DNA from: Axinella damicornis
Taxonomy: Eukaryota; Porifera; Demospongiae; Axinellida; Axinellidae
Reading direction: 5' to 3'
Assembly (NCBI GenBank): GCA_963931865.1
Contig: OZ007517.1
Coordinates: 9,000,038 to 9,064,037, forward strand
Length of the DNA stretch: 64,000 nucleotides
Shown here: positions 44,701 to 55,212 of the stretch, one piece after another
Numbering within the stretch: the stretch's first letter is position 1
Layout of the letters: every line of letters begins with the position of its first letter
Notes under the pieces: model-generated
The model's database searches: none
Told to the model about the DNA's origin: nothing
Seen by the model: only the letters and a program-made list of their open reading frames with translations
Program-made: the position numbers and the translations under genes

Positions 44701-47700
44701 CTTGTGTTGTCAGCAATGCAGCTGGTAATGACAGTGCCAGTACTCTGCTGAATGTGTCTCCGGAGATAGTTTTAGATCCAACGGACGTGAGTGCCAGTAA
44801 TGGAACTGCATTTATGCTTGTGTGTGAAGCAGAAGCCTTCCCTGAGCCTCAGTATCAGTGGATGCGTGCCAGCGGAACCTTCGGTGAGAATGTTGCTGGA
44901 GTTGATAGCAGCATGCTAGTGTTCAATCCAGTGAGGTTTGGAGATGAGGGGGATTACTACTGCAGAGCTACCTCCAACAGACTTACAGTGACCTCTGACA
45001 GTGCTACCGTCACAGGTTTGTAGAATAATGAGTGAGTAGGTAGCACTGTTCTAGTTCGTGTTGCTTACGATTCATGATGTACATGATGCTAGACATGCAT
45101 GTGTTCATTTCCTAGTGTCTCCTGAAGGCAGTGTAGCAGTTTCACCCTCAATGGAGATTTCTAGCATCAGAGGAAGTGTCACATTCAGCTGCTCAGCACA
45201 AGGTGGTCCTGACAGTGGATACCAGTGGCAGTACGATGGAGTGGTTCTGATGGCTGAAACCAATACTTCTCTGACCATTGATGATATCGGTGCTGTGAAT
45301 GGAGGGGACTATACCTGTGTAGTGAGCAATGCAGCAGACAGTGACAGTGCTACAGCTACACTGTATGTTGCACCTGCAATAGTCACTCAGCCAACTGACA
45401 TTCTCACCAGAAACGGGACCATAGTGAACTTTACTTGTGAGGCTGAGAGTTTCCCAGCCCCCACCTACCTGTGGGAGAGATACGATGAGACAATGGCCAC
45501 ATTCATCAGCATCGGTAGTGATCCAGTGCTTGAGTTTTCACCAGCAGTGTTTGGAGATGAGGGGAGCTATCGCTGTGTAGCCAGTCTACCAGGAACAGAG
45601 AGGATTGATACATCGACACAAGTTGTACTGGCAGGTACGTTGGTCACCACTGCACTGTTCTGGTACAGTAACTATGTTGCTTACACATGATGTGTTTATT
45701 TCATAGTGTCTCCTGAGGGCAGTGTAGCAGTTTCACCCTCAATGGAGATTTCTAGCATCAGAGGAAGTGTCGCATTCAGCTGCTCAGCACAAGGTGGTCC
45801 TGACAATGGATACCAGTGGCAGTACGATGGAGTGGTTCTGATGGATGAAACCAATACTACTCTGACCATTGATGATATTCGTGCTGTGAATGGAGGGAAC
45901 TATACCTGTGTAGTGAGCAATGCAGCAGGCAGTGACAGTGCTACAGCTGCACTGTATGTTGCACCTGCAATAGTCACTCAGCCAACTGACATTCTCACCA
46001 GAAACGAGACCGTAGTGAACTTTACCTGTGAGGCTGAAAGTTTCCCAGCCCCCACCTACCAGTGGGAGAAGTACGACGAGATAATGGCCACATTCATCAT
46101 CGTGGGTAGTAATCCAGTGCTTGGGTTTTCACCAGCAGTGTTTGGAGATGAGGGGAGCTATCGTTGTGTAGCCAGTCTACCAGGGACAAACAGGAATGAT
46201 ACATCAAGTCAAGTTATACTGGCAGGTAGGCAGATTGGCAATGTAGATTACATGAGCTGTTTAAACTCTCTTTCCATGAATGTGCATGCCGTACTATGCA
46301 GTCTCCCCTGAGGGTAGTGTCACTGCCACGCCCCAAGTCATCAATGCAGAAAGGAACACAACAGTGGAGTTCACCTGTTCAGCTCTGGGGGGACCTGGTA
46401 ACAACTTCACCTGGATTAGGGAGTCTGATGGAGTAGTTGTTTCAAGAGGATTACTACTTCAGATAGCAGTCGAAGATGCCTTTGACGGCAGTGACTACCG
46501 GTGCCTCACCATTAATGATGCTGGAAACGATACTGATACTGTCACGCTGAATGGTATGTATGTCCAGCATCTTTCTAGTGCTATGGTATGCAACCTTTAT
46601 TTTGTGTTCCGTTCATTCAGTTGCTCCTCTGGTCCTCACCGAACCCTCCGCTACAAAGGCTACTATTTCTGAGGACTTCGTACTCACTTGTAATGCATCT
46701 GGCTACCCAGTACCAACTATCCTGTGGACTCACAATGGGACAACTGTTGATGAGAATGAGAACAATCGTGCAACTATCGCACCATCTACTGGGTCGAGAT
46801 CAGTTTTGAGTGTGCTTACAGTTTCAATGGGGGCAATCAACGATTCGGGAGACTATGCTTGCATTGTCAGCAGTTCCATCGATGAGTTTCAGAACATAAC
46901 AGGTGGTTCTGTGACAGTACTTGTGCAAGGTAAGACGGGACAAATAACATGATTCGATAGGCTGGTGGATTTTCTTACACACACACACGCCTGCACATAC
47001 ATACATACATACATATGTGTATTCGTACGCACCCAAATAGCCCGTCCAGAGCAGCCTCAGAATGTCCGATCAGTCAACACTACCTCTCACAGCATCCACC
47101 TGGTGTGGGTGGAGCCTCATGACAACAACGCACCCATCATGGGATACAGGGTCATGTACACACAGCCAGCCTTCCTTGATGCAAACAGAGATTTGCAAGT
47201 TATCAACACCACGAATGAGATGGCCATAATCACTGGACTCCACCCTGGTGTGACCTACAACTTTACCATTGTGGCCTTCAATGAGATTGGTGACAGTACC
47301 CCCAGTGTTACGACCCCAGTTAGAACACTAGATGAAGGTACACATCTCAGAATTACCAGCATGAATCCCCTTACTAGTAATCTGCAAGAAATGATCCATG
47401 CATGGAAGAATGCAATCACTCTTCTTGTTCTTGTTTCCAGCGCCTTCGGATTATCCGCAGAACCTCAATTCAGTAACAGTATCCTCCACTGAGATAGCAG
47501 TCAGCTGGAATGAGGTTCCAGAGATTGGTCGGAATGGAATCATCATCCAGTATGAAGTGCAATATGAACCATTGATGGTCTTTAGTGATGCTTTGACTAC
47601 GAACACCAGCAACACCTCAGCATTGCTGAGAGATCTGCTGGAGTATATTGAATACAACATCACAGTTAGAGCTTACACCAGTATTGGCCCTGGACCTTTG

Positions 47701-50276
47701 AGCCCTGGTGTGACCAACAGAACGTTTGAGGATGGTAAGTTGTTCAGAGTGCAATTTACTTAGTAAACGTTACTCTGGTCTTCTTCTTTCTTCAGAGCCC
47801 AGCGCACATCCGGACAATGTGCAAGCCCTCACCAGATCCTCCACTGTCATCCTGGTGACATGGGACCCTGTACAAGAGATTGACAGGAATGGAATCATTA
47901 TCCAGTACCAAGTGGAATTCAATCAGAGCACATTCAGTGAGATCCCCACCAGTAATCTGACCACTATCAATGGTTCAGTGCTGATGGTGGAGCTAGATGG
48001 ATTGGAGGAGTACGTAGACTACTCTGTCAGGGTTCGAGCATACACCAGTGTGGGTCCTGGACCATTCAGTGTAGCTGTTGTGAACAGGACTCTGGAGGAT
48101 GGTGAGTTGAGTACATAAGAAGATCACATCCTGCGGATTTCACGTCCACTGTTCTCTTCATTTCTATAGTCCCAAATGCACCTCCGGACAATGTGCAAGC
48201 CCTCACCAGATCCTCCACTGCTATCCTGGTGACATGGGATCCTGTACCAGAGATTGACAGGAATGGAATCATCATCCAGTATGAAGTGGAATTCAATCAG
48301 AGCACATTCAATGAGATCTCCACCAGTAATCTCACCACTACCGATGGGTCACAGCTGATGGTTGAGCTAGATGGGTTGGAGGAGTATGTAAATTACACTG
48401 TCAGGGTTCGAGCATACACCAGTGTGGGTCCCGGACCATTCAGTGCAGCTGTGGTGAACAGGACTCTGGAGGATGGTGAGTGAGTGTTGTGTGGGCATGC
48501 TGCATACTATGTAAACAAACGTCGGCGGTTTCAAGTCATGTGCCCTACTTTTACAGTACCAAACGAACCTCCGGACAATGTGCAAGCCCTCACCAGAACC
48601 TCCACTGCCATCCTGGTGACATGGGACCCTGTACCAGAGATTGACAGGAATGGAATCATCGTCCAGTATCAAGTGGAATTCAATCAGAGCACATTCAATG
48701 AGATCTCCACCAGTAATCTCACCACTACCAATGGGTCACAGCTGATGGTTGAGCTGGACGGGTTGGAGGAGTATGTAGACTACTCTGTCAGGGTTCGAGC
48801 ATACACCAGTGTGGGTCCCGGACCTTTCAGTGTTGCCGTGGTGACCAGAACTCTGGAGGATGGTGAGTGAAGTAATTGGTGTGCATGTGAAGTTCTCGGT
48901 GGATCCACATGTTCTGCTTTCTCCACTTCTCTAGTACCAAATGCACCTCCAGACAATGTACAAGCCCTCACCAGATCCTCCACTGCCATCCTGGCGACAT
49001 GGGACCCTGTACCAGAGGTTGACAGGAATGGAATCGCCGTCCAGTATCAAGTGGAATTCAATCAGAGCACATTCAATGAGATCTCCACTAGTAATCTCAC
49101 CACTACCGACGGCTCACAGCTGATGGTTGAGCTAGATGGGTTGGAGGAGTACGTAGACTACTCTGTCAGGGTTCGAGCATACACCAGTGTGGGTCCCGGA
49201 CCATTCAGTGCAGCTGTGGTGAACTGGACTCTGGAGGATGGTGAGTTGTGTATTTAGCATTGAACACTTGCATTATCGCAAGCTTATTTTGGAATTGTTG
49301 GTTGTGATATCTGGATGTCATATTCGACTCTGATAGTCTATAATCTGCCAAACGTGGTGTTGGAATTGCATCTGGGAGGGGCCTGGGAATGAAGCTATGT
49401 TGCCTCTACTCGTGAAGTAAACCCTCAAAGCCACCTGAGGTGCTAATGATAATATGTTAAGCTAATTCCGTGGTGATGTCGAGCAACGCTACAACAGTTG
49501 ATGCTTCATGGTATGATAGTTCTGTTGTAATCAGCTGTTGAATTTTTTCCAGCTCCTGTTGCTGCTCCTGAGAACCTCATAGTCGTGAACATCAGCGCTA
49601 ATGAACTCGATGTATCGTGGGAGAGACCTAATGAGATCAACATCAACGGAATACTCCGATACTACATCATTGACTACTACATACTCAATCAGGACGAAAC
49701 TATGACATCTGTAAACGTTTCAGGAGACTCCCTCTACACTGTCCTGAGTGGTCTGAATAACTTCACCACCTACAAAGTGTCAGTTGCGGCGTATACTGTT
49801 GGTGCTGGGCCATCCTCTGCTGACCTCGAAACTACCAGTGAAAATGGTGAGTAGATGTGTCTTCTAACCAACTTACAGTAAAAGAGATTAATGAAGTGTT
49901 TCGTGTTTAGTTCCTGGAGAGCCTCCTGCAAATGTCCGTGGACAAAATAACAACTCCTCAACAAGCATCAATGTGGAGTGGGATCCGCCCAGACAGGAGG
50001 TCTTGTATGGTATTCTGAGGGGATTCAGGATTCGATATGTTGCCATGGATACAAGCATTCCAGTCACAACTGAGTTGATTTCGGAGCAGCAGACATCCTA
50101 TACCATAGTGAGTCTAGAGGAGCACACCAACTACAGCATTGAAGTGACAGCAGTGACTGTGGGTGAAGGACCCTACAGCACTCCCATCATTGTCATCACT
50201 GATCAAGACTGTAAGTTAGAGTCAACATGTTCTCATGTGGTATTGAACTAGCCTTATTCCTTGTGGAATGCTCATG

Positions 50277-50314
<38 letters not shown>

Positions 50315-53300
50315 CTACATACAAACATACAAAGCTTGTGCATTACTTCATCCTCCTAGTACCTGGAGAAGTCCCAAGACCTCCACCAGTGGACAACGTG
50401 GATATAACTTCCTCCTCAGCGGTAGTCACGTGGAACCCCCCAATTGACCCTAATGGTGTTGTCCTCAGCTATACTGTAAACTTTGTAGCAGTTTCCATGG
50501 TGAATAGTGCACCACAGGACATGGGCCGACGCAGGAGGCAGACAAGTGTTGTGACATCAGAGTGTATTCTGGGAGGAGAGATGAACATCGACCGCAACAT
50601 CACTGTCGTGGAAACCACAGCCACTCTGACAAACTTGAGTGAGTGTAGCTATTTCGTTATATTTAGACTGACTGTGTAGCTAATCAACTGTGTTTGTGCA
50701 TCTGGTGTTTCCAGCTCCTGACACTGTGTATGAGTTCCGGGTTCAGGCTGGGACTACAGTGGGTGTTGGGCCATTTTCAACTTCAAGATCTTTCACAACA
50801 CGTGAAGATGGTATGGAAATGAAATTCCAAATACAATGTGAATTTGATTAGTAATTTTCTCATGCACCACATCCAGTTCCAACCAAGCCTCGTGGATTGA
50901 CTGCATTGTACTTAAACTCAACTACACTGGAGGTCACTTGGCAGAACCCTCTCTGTGACTACGGTGTCAGAAGAGGATACACTGTAAGTCTACAATAAAG
51001 ATCACTACTTTGCTTGTAATCTTGTGAATGCATATACCTCCCAACACTAGGTCACACACGACCCACTACCGGCAGCACTTGACCCACCTGGAGTACGGGG
51101 GATACCCGGAAGCCCATACAAATTAGGTGCAGAGGACTCACGACTTGTTATCACGGACTTGACTCCTAATACCAACTACAGTATAACTGTCTGTGCATTC
51201 ACAAGTGTAGGCTGTGGACCTCTGTCCATCAGAGTGAATCAAACAGATGAAGATGGTAAGGTTTGGAAGTTTGATTTCAGCATTAGTTATGAGATAGCAA
51301 CTGTACTTTTTCTGAACAGCTCCCCAGGCAGTCACCAATCTGATGATCACTTCATCCAGAAACAGTAACAACGACAATACCGTAACTGTCCAAATCACTT
51401 GGACCCCTCCATCTCTGCGCAATGGATCCTTCAACTACATGCTCAATTATTCAGCTGATCAGACACCACCCTACCCTCAGGCAAGAAGGCGGAGTGCATC
51501 ACCTGGTCCTATGATGATTGACGGAAGTCAGCAAGAGTATATGGTTCAAAGTGGCCTTCCTTATGCTGACAACCTGGTGACAGTTAATGCATTCAATGTA
51601 AAGCGTGGCATTCAAGGACCCAGCCAAATAGCGACACACAGATCACTAGCAATTGGTGAGTTTGACATCATGCGAGCTGGCTTGCACATCGCACATCACC
51701 ATTAATAATTATGTTTGTTTTTATATCTCAATGGCTACAGAGCCTACTGCAGTGGATAATGTGGTGGCAGTTGCTACCAGCAACCAGACCATCCGAGTAA
51801 CTTGGGATCTTCCTGTCTATCCCAATGCACCCATAATGCACTACAACCTCTACTACCGGGCATCAGACACCCCACAGCAGCCTCCCAATATCAGGAGTGA
51901 TGGTTATACGGAAATCATGGACATCAGTAGTACTGAATTTGAAATTACTGGCTTAATGTCCTATACAAACTACACTGTGCATGTCCGTGCCATTGGTCAG
52001 GGAAATCTGCTTGGAGATATTGATGAGGAGATACTCCAGCAGACAAAAATTACTATCCAGGTTGTGATGAATTCATCTGGGACACCCCAGGAACCTACTT
52101 CCAACACCATCACCATTCTCCTCCCTGACCCAAGCCAAGTGGAAACTGGCCGTGTGATGTAAGTTCCAAATTACCTTCCGTATAAATTATAAGACATGAT
52201 CTCTCTGTCTTTTTCCTTCTTCCGACAGTTTCTATACAGTGGTTGTTGTCCGCAGTGGAAGCCCAGACCCAAACCAGGCTGTGTACAATGACGCCAGACC
52301 CTACTTCAATGGCGCTCCCTACTACATTGCTGCAGCATGGGCACAGGAGAATATATCCAGGATTCCAGCGTCCCTCACTGTGGGCGATGGCTCTACAACC
52401 TTGGCCAGTACGGTGGTGTACACAAACACTGAACTGAGATCTAATAGTGGATATGGAATCTTCATCAGAATTGATGTTGGATCGGATACGGGCAGCTTGG
52501 TAAGAGTGTAAACTGTACGGTTACTGAAGCTGTATTGTGGAATGTAATTTGAGACAAAAGGTGAAGTGATTTATAATCAGAAAGGAAGGGGGGTGCTAGT
52601 GAGAGGGAGAAGTAGCCTAGTTCACAGGCAAATTTCATCTCGCAGCTGTGGAGAAAAACCTGATTTTTCTCCATGGCTGCAAGGTTAAATCTGGGCAGAG
52701 GCCTGGGAACGAGGCTAAGGGGGAAGTACCTGAGCCGGAATGAATTATTGAACCACCTCCCTCAAAACTTGATTAAGAGCCCTGCAAAACAGCCTGGACC
52801 GGTTTCAACTGTCATTTGTGTGGAAAGTGACAACTTCAAATAATAACTCAATAGGGGCATTATGACCAACATACGTACGCAATGCCCACCACACCTATGG
52901 AGACAGGATGGAGACAGGATGGAGACAGGATGGTGTGCAGTGCATTCCACTCTATCAAGGAGGGTTGAAACCAGTCCAGGTTGTTTGTAGGGAGATAGTC
53001 GAGCTCTTAATTGAGCATTGATTTTGGGAATAAAATCAAAAATTATCTTTATATCTGTATCAGAAATGATGTATCATTCAAGTTTCTATTGTTACACAGC
53101 TGGACAGAGTATACTCTGACTATGTGATATCTACAACAGGTATTGTATACAAAACTATTAACTGTTCATCCCTACAGTGTTCCCTATAGCAACGTTTTGC
53201 CGTTCTGTCACCCTAAATCCTATTAAGCTTTGTTGTTACTTGACTTGCAGTAGAATTTTGATTTTGAAAAATATTTGTATGACATTTCGACTGCCCAAGG

Positions 53301-54377
53301 AACAGTCGAATAAACAATGTCTTTCAAGCTCACATTTTGAAAGTCCAACAAATTAGATAGTTGTATCACTGTTTATAAACCAGTGTTACAATACTTGTTT
53401 ACAGGGAATTCTACGGCATTGTTCCAACTCCGCTTGGCTGGTGACTTGGCCTGTGTGGAATGGGTGGTAAGCTGTTGTGACTGAGCCTTATAATGGTCAT
53501 GTTACTGAATGTGATTAACTCTTTGCAGGGAGACAGGGCAGAAGAAAAGAGAAATGGTATCATCTCTGCTGTGGTCGATGCTATAGAGCAGCTCTGCCGC
53601 TGCGGGTACACAGCGCAGTACATTGACAGCAGTGTCAGTGGGTTCCAGTGCTCCAGTAATCATCCCAGCCAGGTGGTATTTCGTTCCAAGCTGTATGGCA
53701 CTGCGGACACAACTGCGTCCGAAGTAACCACTCACATCAATCAGTGGATATCCAGTGATGTCTCTATAGTTATACTAGGGTTGATCCTGGATATTGATCC
53801 CACATGTCCAGTTCAAATTTCGTCCTTCAGTGATCCTGAGTGCCTAGTTGCCACATCGCCTCCTCCTGGGACAGGTGCCACCTCTTCCGCTGGAGCCACT
53901 GCTGCCGGAGTGGTTGTGCTCATTGCTACCATAACGATAGCAGCTGTCGTAGTGGTGATTGTAGTAATTATTATGAGGAGGCGGAGAGGGTCATGGAACC
54001 CAAGGGATCTGAATGCAAGGTAATTTGGAAGGTGCTGTTAATAGCCTCATTCCAGACTCAATTCAAACACCAGGGCGGAGCCTGTCCTGTTACGAAGCTT
54101 GGAAATTGGACTGATGTGCATGCCAATTTCTGAGATAAAGATAAAACCTTGATGCTGCGTGCACTAACGATTACTATTCTCCCTCTAACACAGGAGCACC
54201 TTTCCAGGAGGAATTATTGGAGTAAACCCACTTGCCAGAGGAATGGCAGAATGCTCTCCATATATGGAGGCTTCAGATCACCAGAAGGACAATCCTTATG
54301 AATGCATACCGTTTCGCTCTCAAGCAATGTTCAACCCTAAAGATTCTGATTCTGCTGATTGTTCTGATAAATTCTGA
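25875..54377 (+). CDS. Gene 3: giant Ig/FN3/Calx-beta receptor with short tail (45 exons, about 4108 aa)
   Basis: Forty-five exons sum to 12327 bp, exactly 4109 codons including TGA at 54375-54377, with every junction in phase. Order: signal peptide; four copies of Ig, Ig, FN3, Calx-beta; three Ig-pair exons; two single Ig; eight FN3; two split FN3; two more FN3; membrane-proximal domain; cysteine domain; transmembrane helix; 70-odd residue tail. It is a type I cell-surface protein. From 44503 the ectodomain follows gene 1 exon by exon, but the phosphatase is replaced by the short tail. I treat 25875-42261 and 44503-54377 as one gene because the first part lacks a membrane anchor, the second lacks a signal exon, and both junctions are phase 1. 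Transcript evidence could still split them. Confidence 0.82.
25951..28792. other. Gene 3 first intron, with internal tandem duplication
   Basis: A 2.8-kb intron holding a fold-back element (26993-27046, ends TAGTCTCGTGCCCAGACC and inverse), a roughly 570-bp segment present twice (27048-27625 and 27713-28283, sharing CTAGAAATCATGTGAGCC and TAGACAATTTCTGGC), and a SINE-like stretch with a B-box-like GGTTCGAATC at 28505. The first 1.9 kb is homologous to 61603-63500. A degraded form of the transmembrane ORF described at 62374 lies at about 26710-26960. Confidence 0.7.
28793..32575 (+). other. Gene 3 module 1: Ig, Ig, FN3, Calx-beta
   Basis: Exons 28793-29134, 30348-30653, 30847-31116, 31449-31607, 32354-32575, all phase 1-1. 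The first Ig-like domain has an unusual C...CC...W...C pattern (ALLCTTT, LCCSSGNPDTQWYF, IFHCDI). The second is a regular Ig (TLTCTSTGGPATTVSW, GSYACSVSN). The third exon is an FN3 (SIRVSWTAP, YNISIVALS). The last two together form a Calx-beta domain: GFELLTYYVSDG, then GVDYNAVNQTLTFPGG, EPDESLQLTL and TVIILDDD. The acidic ends fit calcium binding as known for Calx-beta. Introns 29135-30347 and 31608-32353 contain nothing recognisable apart from a (TG)n run. Confidence 0.88.
32157..32206. repeat. (TG)n simple repeat
   Basis: About 25 uninterrupted TG units in the intron that splits the Calx-beta domain of module 1. Confidence 0.95.
32576..33349. other. Intron between modules 1 and 2, near-identical to intron 39127-39902
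   Basis: 774 bp, matching 776 bp between modules 3 and 4 almost base for base, including a double hairpin and a SINE-like segment (AGCTGGTGAAGGCAATCATG, AGGAGGTTCAGATCTGG) that also resembles 28450-28520. The intron between modules 2 and 3 (36191-36388) lacks the insertion. Modules thus appear to have been copied with their introns. Confidence 0.85.
32932..33210. repeat. Double long hairpin, copy 1
   Basis: Two adjacent near-perfect inverted repeats. Stem 1 (32932-33057) pairs GCTACCATCCAGTGTAAT with ATTACACTGGATGGTAGC. Stem 2 (33058-33210) pairs AGTGGCTGACATTG and ATGCCATCAATTGCATGAAC with their inverses. Loops are short, so transcribed RNA would fold into two arms of about 50 and 70 bp. 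Confidence 0.9.
33350..36190 (+). other. Gene 3 module 2: Ig, Ig, FN3, Calx-beta
   Basis: Exons 33350-33706, 33980-34285, 34602-34874, 35005-35163, 35969-36190, all phase 1-1. The first Ig is five residues longer than in module 1 (NNPDFAGRTGPRSVRL). The FN3 has one extra codon (TTSTVSVTGY). The 805-bp intron 35164-35968 splits the Calx-beta domain and holds a degraded hAT-like segment (about 35190-35380) and a run of 33 G. Confidence 0.88.
35667..35699. repeat. Run of 33 G
   Basis: Uninterrupted G homopolymer inside the module 2 Calx-beta intron. Length may be affected by sequencing or assembly. Confidence 0.9.
36389..39126 (+). other. Gene 3 module 3: Ig, Ig, FN3, Calx-beta
   Basis: Exons 36389-36745, 37030-37335, 37658-37924, 38254-38412, 38905-39126, all phase 1-1. 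The FN3 exon is one codon shorter than in module 1 and its last base before the donor is A instead of G (CTTA|GTGAGT), which keeps phase. The introns of 329-492 bp hold no recognisable element. Confidence 0.88.
39485..39763. repeat. Double long hairpin, copy 2
   Basis: Same two adjacent inverted repeats as 32932-33210, with only a few substitutions, in the intron between modules 3 and 4. Conservation of both arms reflects recent duplication of the whole intron. Confidence 0.9.
39903..42261 (+). other. Gene 3 module 4: Ig, Ig, FN3, Calx-beta
   Basis: Exons 39903-40259, 40563-40868, 41142-41411, 41625-41783, 42040-42261, all phase 1-1. The domain pattern is as in module 1 (LCCSSANPETQWFF is typical of modules 3 and 4). 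The donor after 41783 is GTTTGT instead of GTATGC/GTATGT. The final exon ends LDDDG and continues in phase 1 to the Ig exon at 44503. Confidence 0.87.
42416..42760. mobile_element. hAT-like non-autonomous DNA transposon, copy 2
   Basis: Starts CAGAGGCGGCGCCGC and ends GCCGCTGCCACCCCTG, flanked on both sides by TTAAT. Termini are diverged versions of the copy at 17837. The interior has a short palindromic GGTCCGGCTTTGGCCGGACC. An 80-codon ORF inside has no similarity I recognise. Confidence 0.7.
42931..43771. mobile_element. TTAA-type MITE, copy 2
   Basis: Left end TTAACCTTTTAGCCCC, right end TTGAAAGGGTTAATTAA. Shares GTAGGGCTTGTC, TCAGATCTGG, AGTTTAGGGA and GAATTCTGTG blocks in the same order as the copy at 8097-8716 but is longer and more diverged. 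Confidence 0.7.
44503..46929 (+). other. Gene 3 Ig-pair and single-Ig exons
   Basis: Exons 44503-45015 (type A pair), 45116-45634 and 45707-46225 (type B pairs), 46302-46553 and 46621-46929 (single Ig), all phase 1-1. They match gene 1 exons closely; the type B exons end VASLPGT...TSSQVVL like the last pair exon of gene 1 (3431-3949). Here the order is A-B-B, against alternating A-B in gene 1, so the two arrays expanded separately. Confidence 0.92.
47041..52158 (+). other. Gene 3 FN3 exons
   Basis: Exons 47041-47337, 47441-47734, 47796-48101, 48170-48475, 48557-48862, 48935-49240, 49553-49846, 49911-50210, 50360-50638 plus 50715-50810, 50877-50983 plus 51051-51255, 51320-51655, 51741-52158. 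Same order and phases as gene 1. The RRRRQ furin-type site is kept (codons 50527-50538). The second FN3 exon (47441) differs from its gene 1 partner in its C-terminal half (VQYEPLMVFSDALTTN), whereas gene 1 there matches the tandem FN3 copies, a sign of gene conversion in gene 1. Confidence 0.92.
50279..50314. repeat. Run of 36 G
   Basis: Uninterrupted G homopolymer in the 149-bp intron before the exon at 50360; the matching gene 1 intron (9048-9169) lacks it. Confidence 0.9.
52229..54377 (+). other. Gene 3 membrane-proximal domain, cysteine domain, TM helix and truncated tail
   Basis: Exons 52229-52499, 53100-53139, 53405-53466, 53529-54019, 54194-54377. The first two match gene 1 exons 11051-11434; the last three are the membrane module shared with genes 2 and 5. 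Cysteine domain: CRCGYTAQY, SSNHPSQVVFRSKLYGT, DPTCPVQI, SDPEC. Helix rich in V and I, then MRRRRGSW. The tail has SPYMEA and NPYECIPF and stops after CSDKF at 54375-54377. Beyond the stop, another frame still encodes HPKHSDPPDHFD and TIDIDAS, matching the tails of genes 2 and 5, so this tail was shortened by a frame change and has lost the SYDVA motif. Confidence 0.88.
52613..52717. repeat. Fold-back element (TAGCCTCGTTCCCAGGC family)
   Basis: Inverted ends TAGCCTAGTTCACAGGC and GCCTGGGAACGAGGCTA, at the same intron position as the copy at 21842-21935. Confidence 0.8.
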
Positions 54378-54879
54378 TCCACCCTAAACATTCAGATCCC
54401 CCTGATCACTTTGATTGAACTATCGATATCGATGCATCATAGTGCTAGTATAATGTTAACATAGCTATAACTTTTATGCTAGTTATGGTGTGGATATAAT
54501 CAATCCTTTTCTGTACAATGGGCAACATTATGCATACTATATTATAGTTAGCTGCATGTACTATTTGACTTCCCTGTTGTATTGACTTTTGACTATGCCC
54601 TTTACCCACTCAAATGAGATTTTGATCCTATGCACTTGTAGGACTTCCTCTCATGAATAATTATTATGCGTGAAATGGGCCGATACCAATGTGTGATATA
54701 CTTGTAGAGACCGTTGTTATTGGGTATTGTCCTTGGTAAGTTTCAAAGGACACGCCTAAGAAAATTCAGGTGTTCACTCCACAGTTTTGGCGGTAAACAC
54801 TGCTTGCACACTCAATTGGTGTCATATGGTAGGTGCATGCAATCAGCGGCCGGGTCATACGTGCTGAAAGACAAGTTGC

Positions 54880-55212
54880 CATGTTGATGATTGAGAGGGA
54901 GTTGTTGACTCATCATGGATGCAGGTGTGTGTTGGAGTCAAGAACTGATTATGAGGCCTCGTCCGGGTGTGCTCAGCCACCACAAAGGCTGCCAGTTCTA
55001 TAAGAGCATGTTTGTGCTCTAGACGGTGAGATAGAATCCTGCCAGTTTGACCAACCCTCATGGGTAACAGAGCAGTCCAGGACCTGTTCTGTCCTCCAGT
55101 GCCACAGGGTCCTTGGCGTGAGAGTCAGGATGTTCAGAGACACGATGTATGGGATGACCACTGTTGTCTCCAGAGGTTCAGTTCTAGCCTTGCTGTCATC
55201 ATCAGCACTCAC
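54880..55212 (-). mobile_element. Relic of Penelope-like retroelement, GIY-YIG region
   Basis: On the minus strand, across at least two frames, the translation reads VVIPYI, then KDPVALEDRTGP, then VGQTGRILSHRLEHKHAL and VVAEHTR. This order (HPKDP..EDRTG, then Y.GQTGR.L..R..EH, then AVAEH) is typical of the C-terminal end of Penelope-like elements with a GIY-YIG endonuclease. Frameshifts between the blocks show it is dead. Confidence 0.6.

Noticed and set aside
25875..54377. Two genes, one with Calx-beta modules and one with Ig/FN3 domains
   Set aside because: No stop, anchor or signal exon at the junction 42261/44503, and phases match. Kept as one gene, with the doubt stated in the entry.
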